This document shows positions 63,248 to 64,000 of a DNA stretch of 64,000 bases, piece after piece. Origin of the DNA: UBA10649 sp965227045 (lineage in GTDB: Bacteria > Actinomycetota > Actinomycetes > S36-B12); NCBI GenBank assembly GCA_965227045.1, contig OZ245718.1, positions 2,418,001-2,482,000 on the forward strand, in the 5' to 3' direction. Under the pieces are notes generated by a model, which worked only from the letters and a program-made list of their open reading frames with translations, did not search any database and was not told the origin of the DNA. Made by a program: the position numbers and the translations under genes. Within the stretch, counting starts at the first letter, position 1. Each line of letters starts with the position of its first letter.

Positions 63248-63790
63248 ATGCCGAGCGACGCCTGGATCCAGCTGCGTGACGAGATCATCAACAAGGCGGT
63301 GGTGCGCGGAAAGGTCATCTTGTCCAGCGGCCGTGAAGCCGATTACTACGTCGACCTCCGACGCGTCACGCTCGACGGGGTTGCGGCGCCGCTTGTCGGT
63401 CGCGTCATGCGCGAACTGACTGCCGACTGGGACTACGAGGCCGTCGGCGGACTGACGCTCGGCGCAGATCCCGTTGCCACCGCGATGCTGCACGACGCAG
63501 CGGCGGCGGGCAGCACGCTCGATGCGTTCGTCGTCCGCAAGGCAGAGAAGGACCACGGACTGCAGCGCCGCGTCGAAGGTCCCGACGTTGCCGGGCGTTC
63601 GGTGCTCGCCGTGGAGGACACATCCACCACGGGCGCGTCGGTTCTCACGGCGGTCGATGCGCTTGAGAAGGCCGGTGCGTCGGTGGTTGGCGTTGCAGTC
63701 ATCGTCGATCGCGGCGCGGGCGCTGCAGTCGAGGAGCGCGGACTGACCTACCGGTCCGCGTATTCGCTCGCGGACCTCGGCCTCGACTAG
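63248..63790 (+). CDS. pyrE: Orotate phosphoribosyltransferase
   Basis: 180 residues. The PRPP motif SVLAVEDTSTTGASVLTAVDAL and the segments KVILSSGREADYYVDLR near the start and GGLTLGADPVATAML are typical for PyrE. It adds PRPP to orotate to form OMP in de novo pyrimidine synthesis. ATG 63248 lies 6 bases after TAGGCT with no ribosome site, implying a leaderless message. The stop overlaps the opposing DedA stop through CTAG. Confidence 0.94.
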   Translation: MPSDAWIQLRDEIINKAVVRGKVILSSGREADYYVDLRRVTLDGVAAPLVGRVMRELTADWDYEAVGGLTLGADPVATAMLHDAAAAGSTLDAFVVRKAEKDHGLQRRVEGPDVAGRSVLAVEDTSTTGASVLTAVDALEKAGASVVGVAVIVDRGAGAAVEERGLTYRSAYSLADLGLD

Positions 63791-64000
63791 CCGGTCAGGC
63801 CCTCGCCCGCGTCCTCTGCCGCGGGTCGGCTGCGCCGGTGGCGCACGTACTCGATGACGATCGGGATCACGCTGATGAAGACCACGATGATCAAGATCAG
63901 TTCAATGTTCTTCTTGACGAATTCGATATTGCCCAAGAAGTAGCCGGCGAGAGTGACGCCGACCGCCCACAGGAAGCCACCGATCGCGCTGAAGATCATG
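63787..64000 (-). CDS. DedA-family membrane protein, C-terminal part only
   Basis: Only the last 70 or so residues are inside the window; the start lies beyond base 64000. GGFLWAVGVTLAGYFLGNI followed by a polar loop and a last helix IELILIIVVFISVIPIVIEYV, then a basic cytosolic tail YVRHRRSRP, fits the end of DedA/SNARE-associated proteins, which are thought to move lipids across the membrane. The internal ATG at 63999 is not the true start. Confidence 0.8.
   Translation of the reverse strand, partial: MIFSAIGGFLWAVGVTLAGYFLGNIEFVKKNIELILIIVVFISVIPIVIEYVRHRRSRPAAEDAGEGLTG

Overview
The window is about two-thirds GC and densely coding, with many GTG starts and almost no free intergenic DNA; no gap exceeds about 185 bases. 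HspR with a HAIR-type operator, DprE1/DprE2/UbiA, cytochrome bd in the order cydABDC, a fused CopD-CtaG protein, EtfD and a FadE5-like dehydrogenase all point to an aerobic actinobacterium (class Actinomycetes). DprE1/DprE2 with UbiA suggest a cell wall containing arabinose. I cannot fix the genus.

Layout. 1-1473 (minus): the start of a membrane acyltransferase behind a drug/metabolite exporter. 1528-7575 (plus): cydABDC, the bd oxidase and its assembly ABC exporter. 7665-11013 (plus): a branched-chain 2-oxoacid dehydrogenase (E1 alpha, E1 beta, E2). 11015-15496: a mycothiol-type DinB protein, a nitrilase-family amidase, an L,D-transpeptidase and a CopD-CtaG fusion. 15531-17372: a FadE5-like acyl-CoA dehydrogenase behind two copies of an operator-like palindrome. 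17519-23357 (plus): DUF6069, ubiA, dprE1, dprE2, a membrane protein, a secreted hydrolase and a methionine aminopeptidase. 24261-28460 (minus): a DUF4331, TPR and NicO-type transporter cluster. 28596-29988: a lipoprotein, an HNH nuclease of lower GC and tRNA-Gly(CCC).

30049-37827 (minus) is a long co-directional run read as FUSC exporter, mobA, DUF6457, moeA, ppk2, P-type ATPase and then the tRNA. 37872-43474 holds dcd, a phosphoribosyltransferase and the rest of molybdenum cofactor synthesis (mocA-like, xdhC, moaE, moaA, moaD, moaC, mog). 43550-45766 is etfD, which passes electrons from beta-oxidation to menaquinone. 45793-51893 is histidine utilisation, hutU-hutI-hutH divergent from an IclR regulator and hutG. 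52077-58675 is one heat-shock operon, dnaK-grpE-dnaJ-hspR-clpB. 58672-64000 carries DUF4031, an aminotransferase, an acyl-CoA-dehydrogenase-like protein, a secreted trypsin-like protease, an unknown small protein, pyrE and the end of a DedA protein.

Three signals go beyond the gene list. Fifteen start codons lie exactly 6 or 7 bases after a TANNNT hexamer and two more after AATAAT, which is the architecture of leaderless transcripts; several are packed as divergent pairs. Three unrelated but identically built hairpins, with perfect 17-28 bp stems and 28-34 base loops, follow moaA, mog and hutG. Convergent genes often share their stop codons through a CTAG tetranucleotide.
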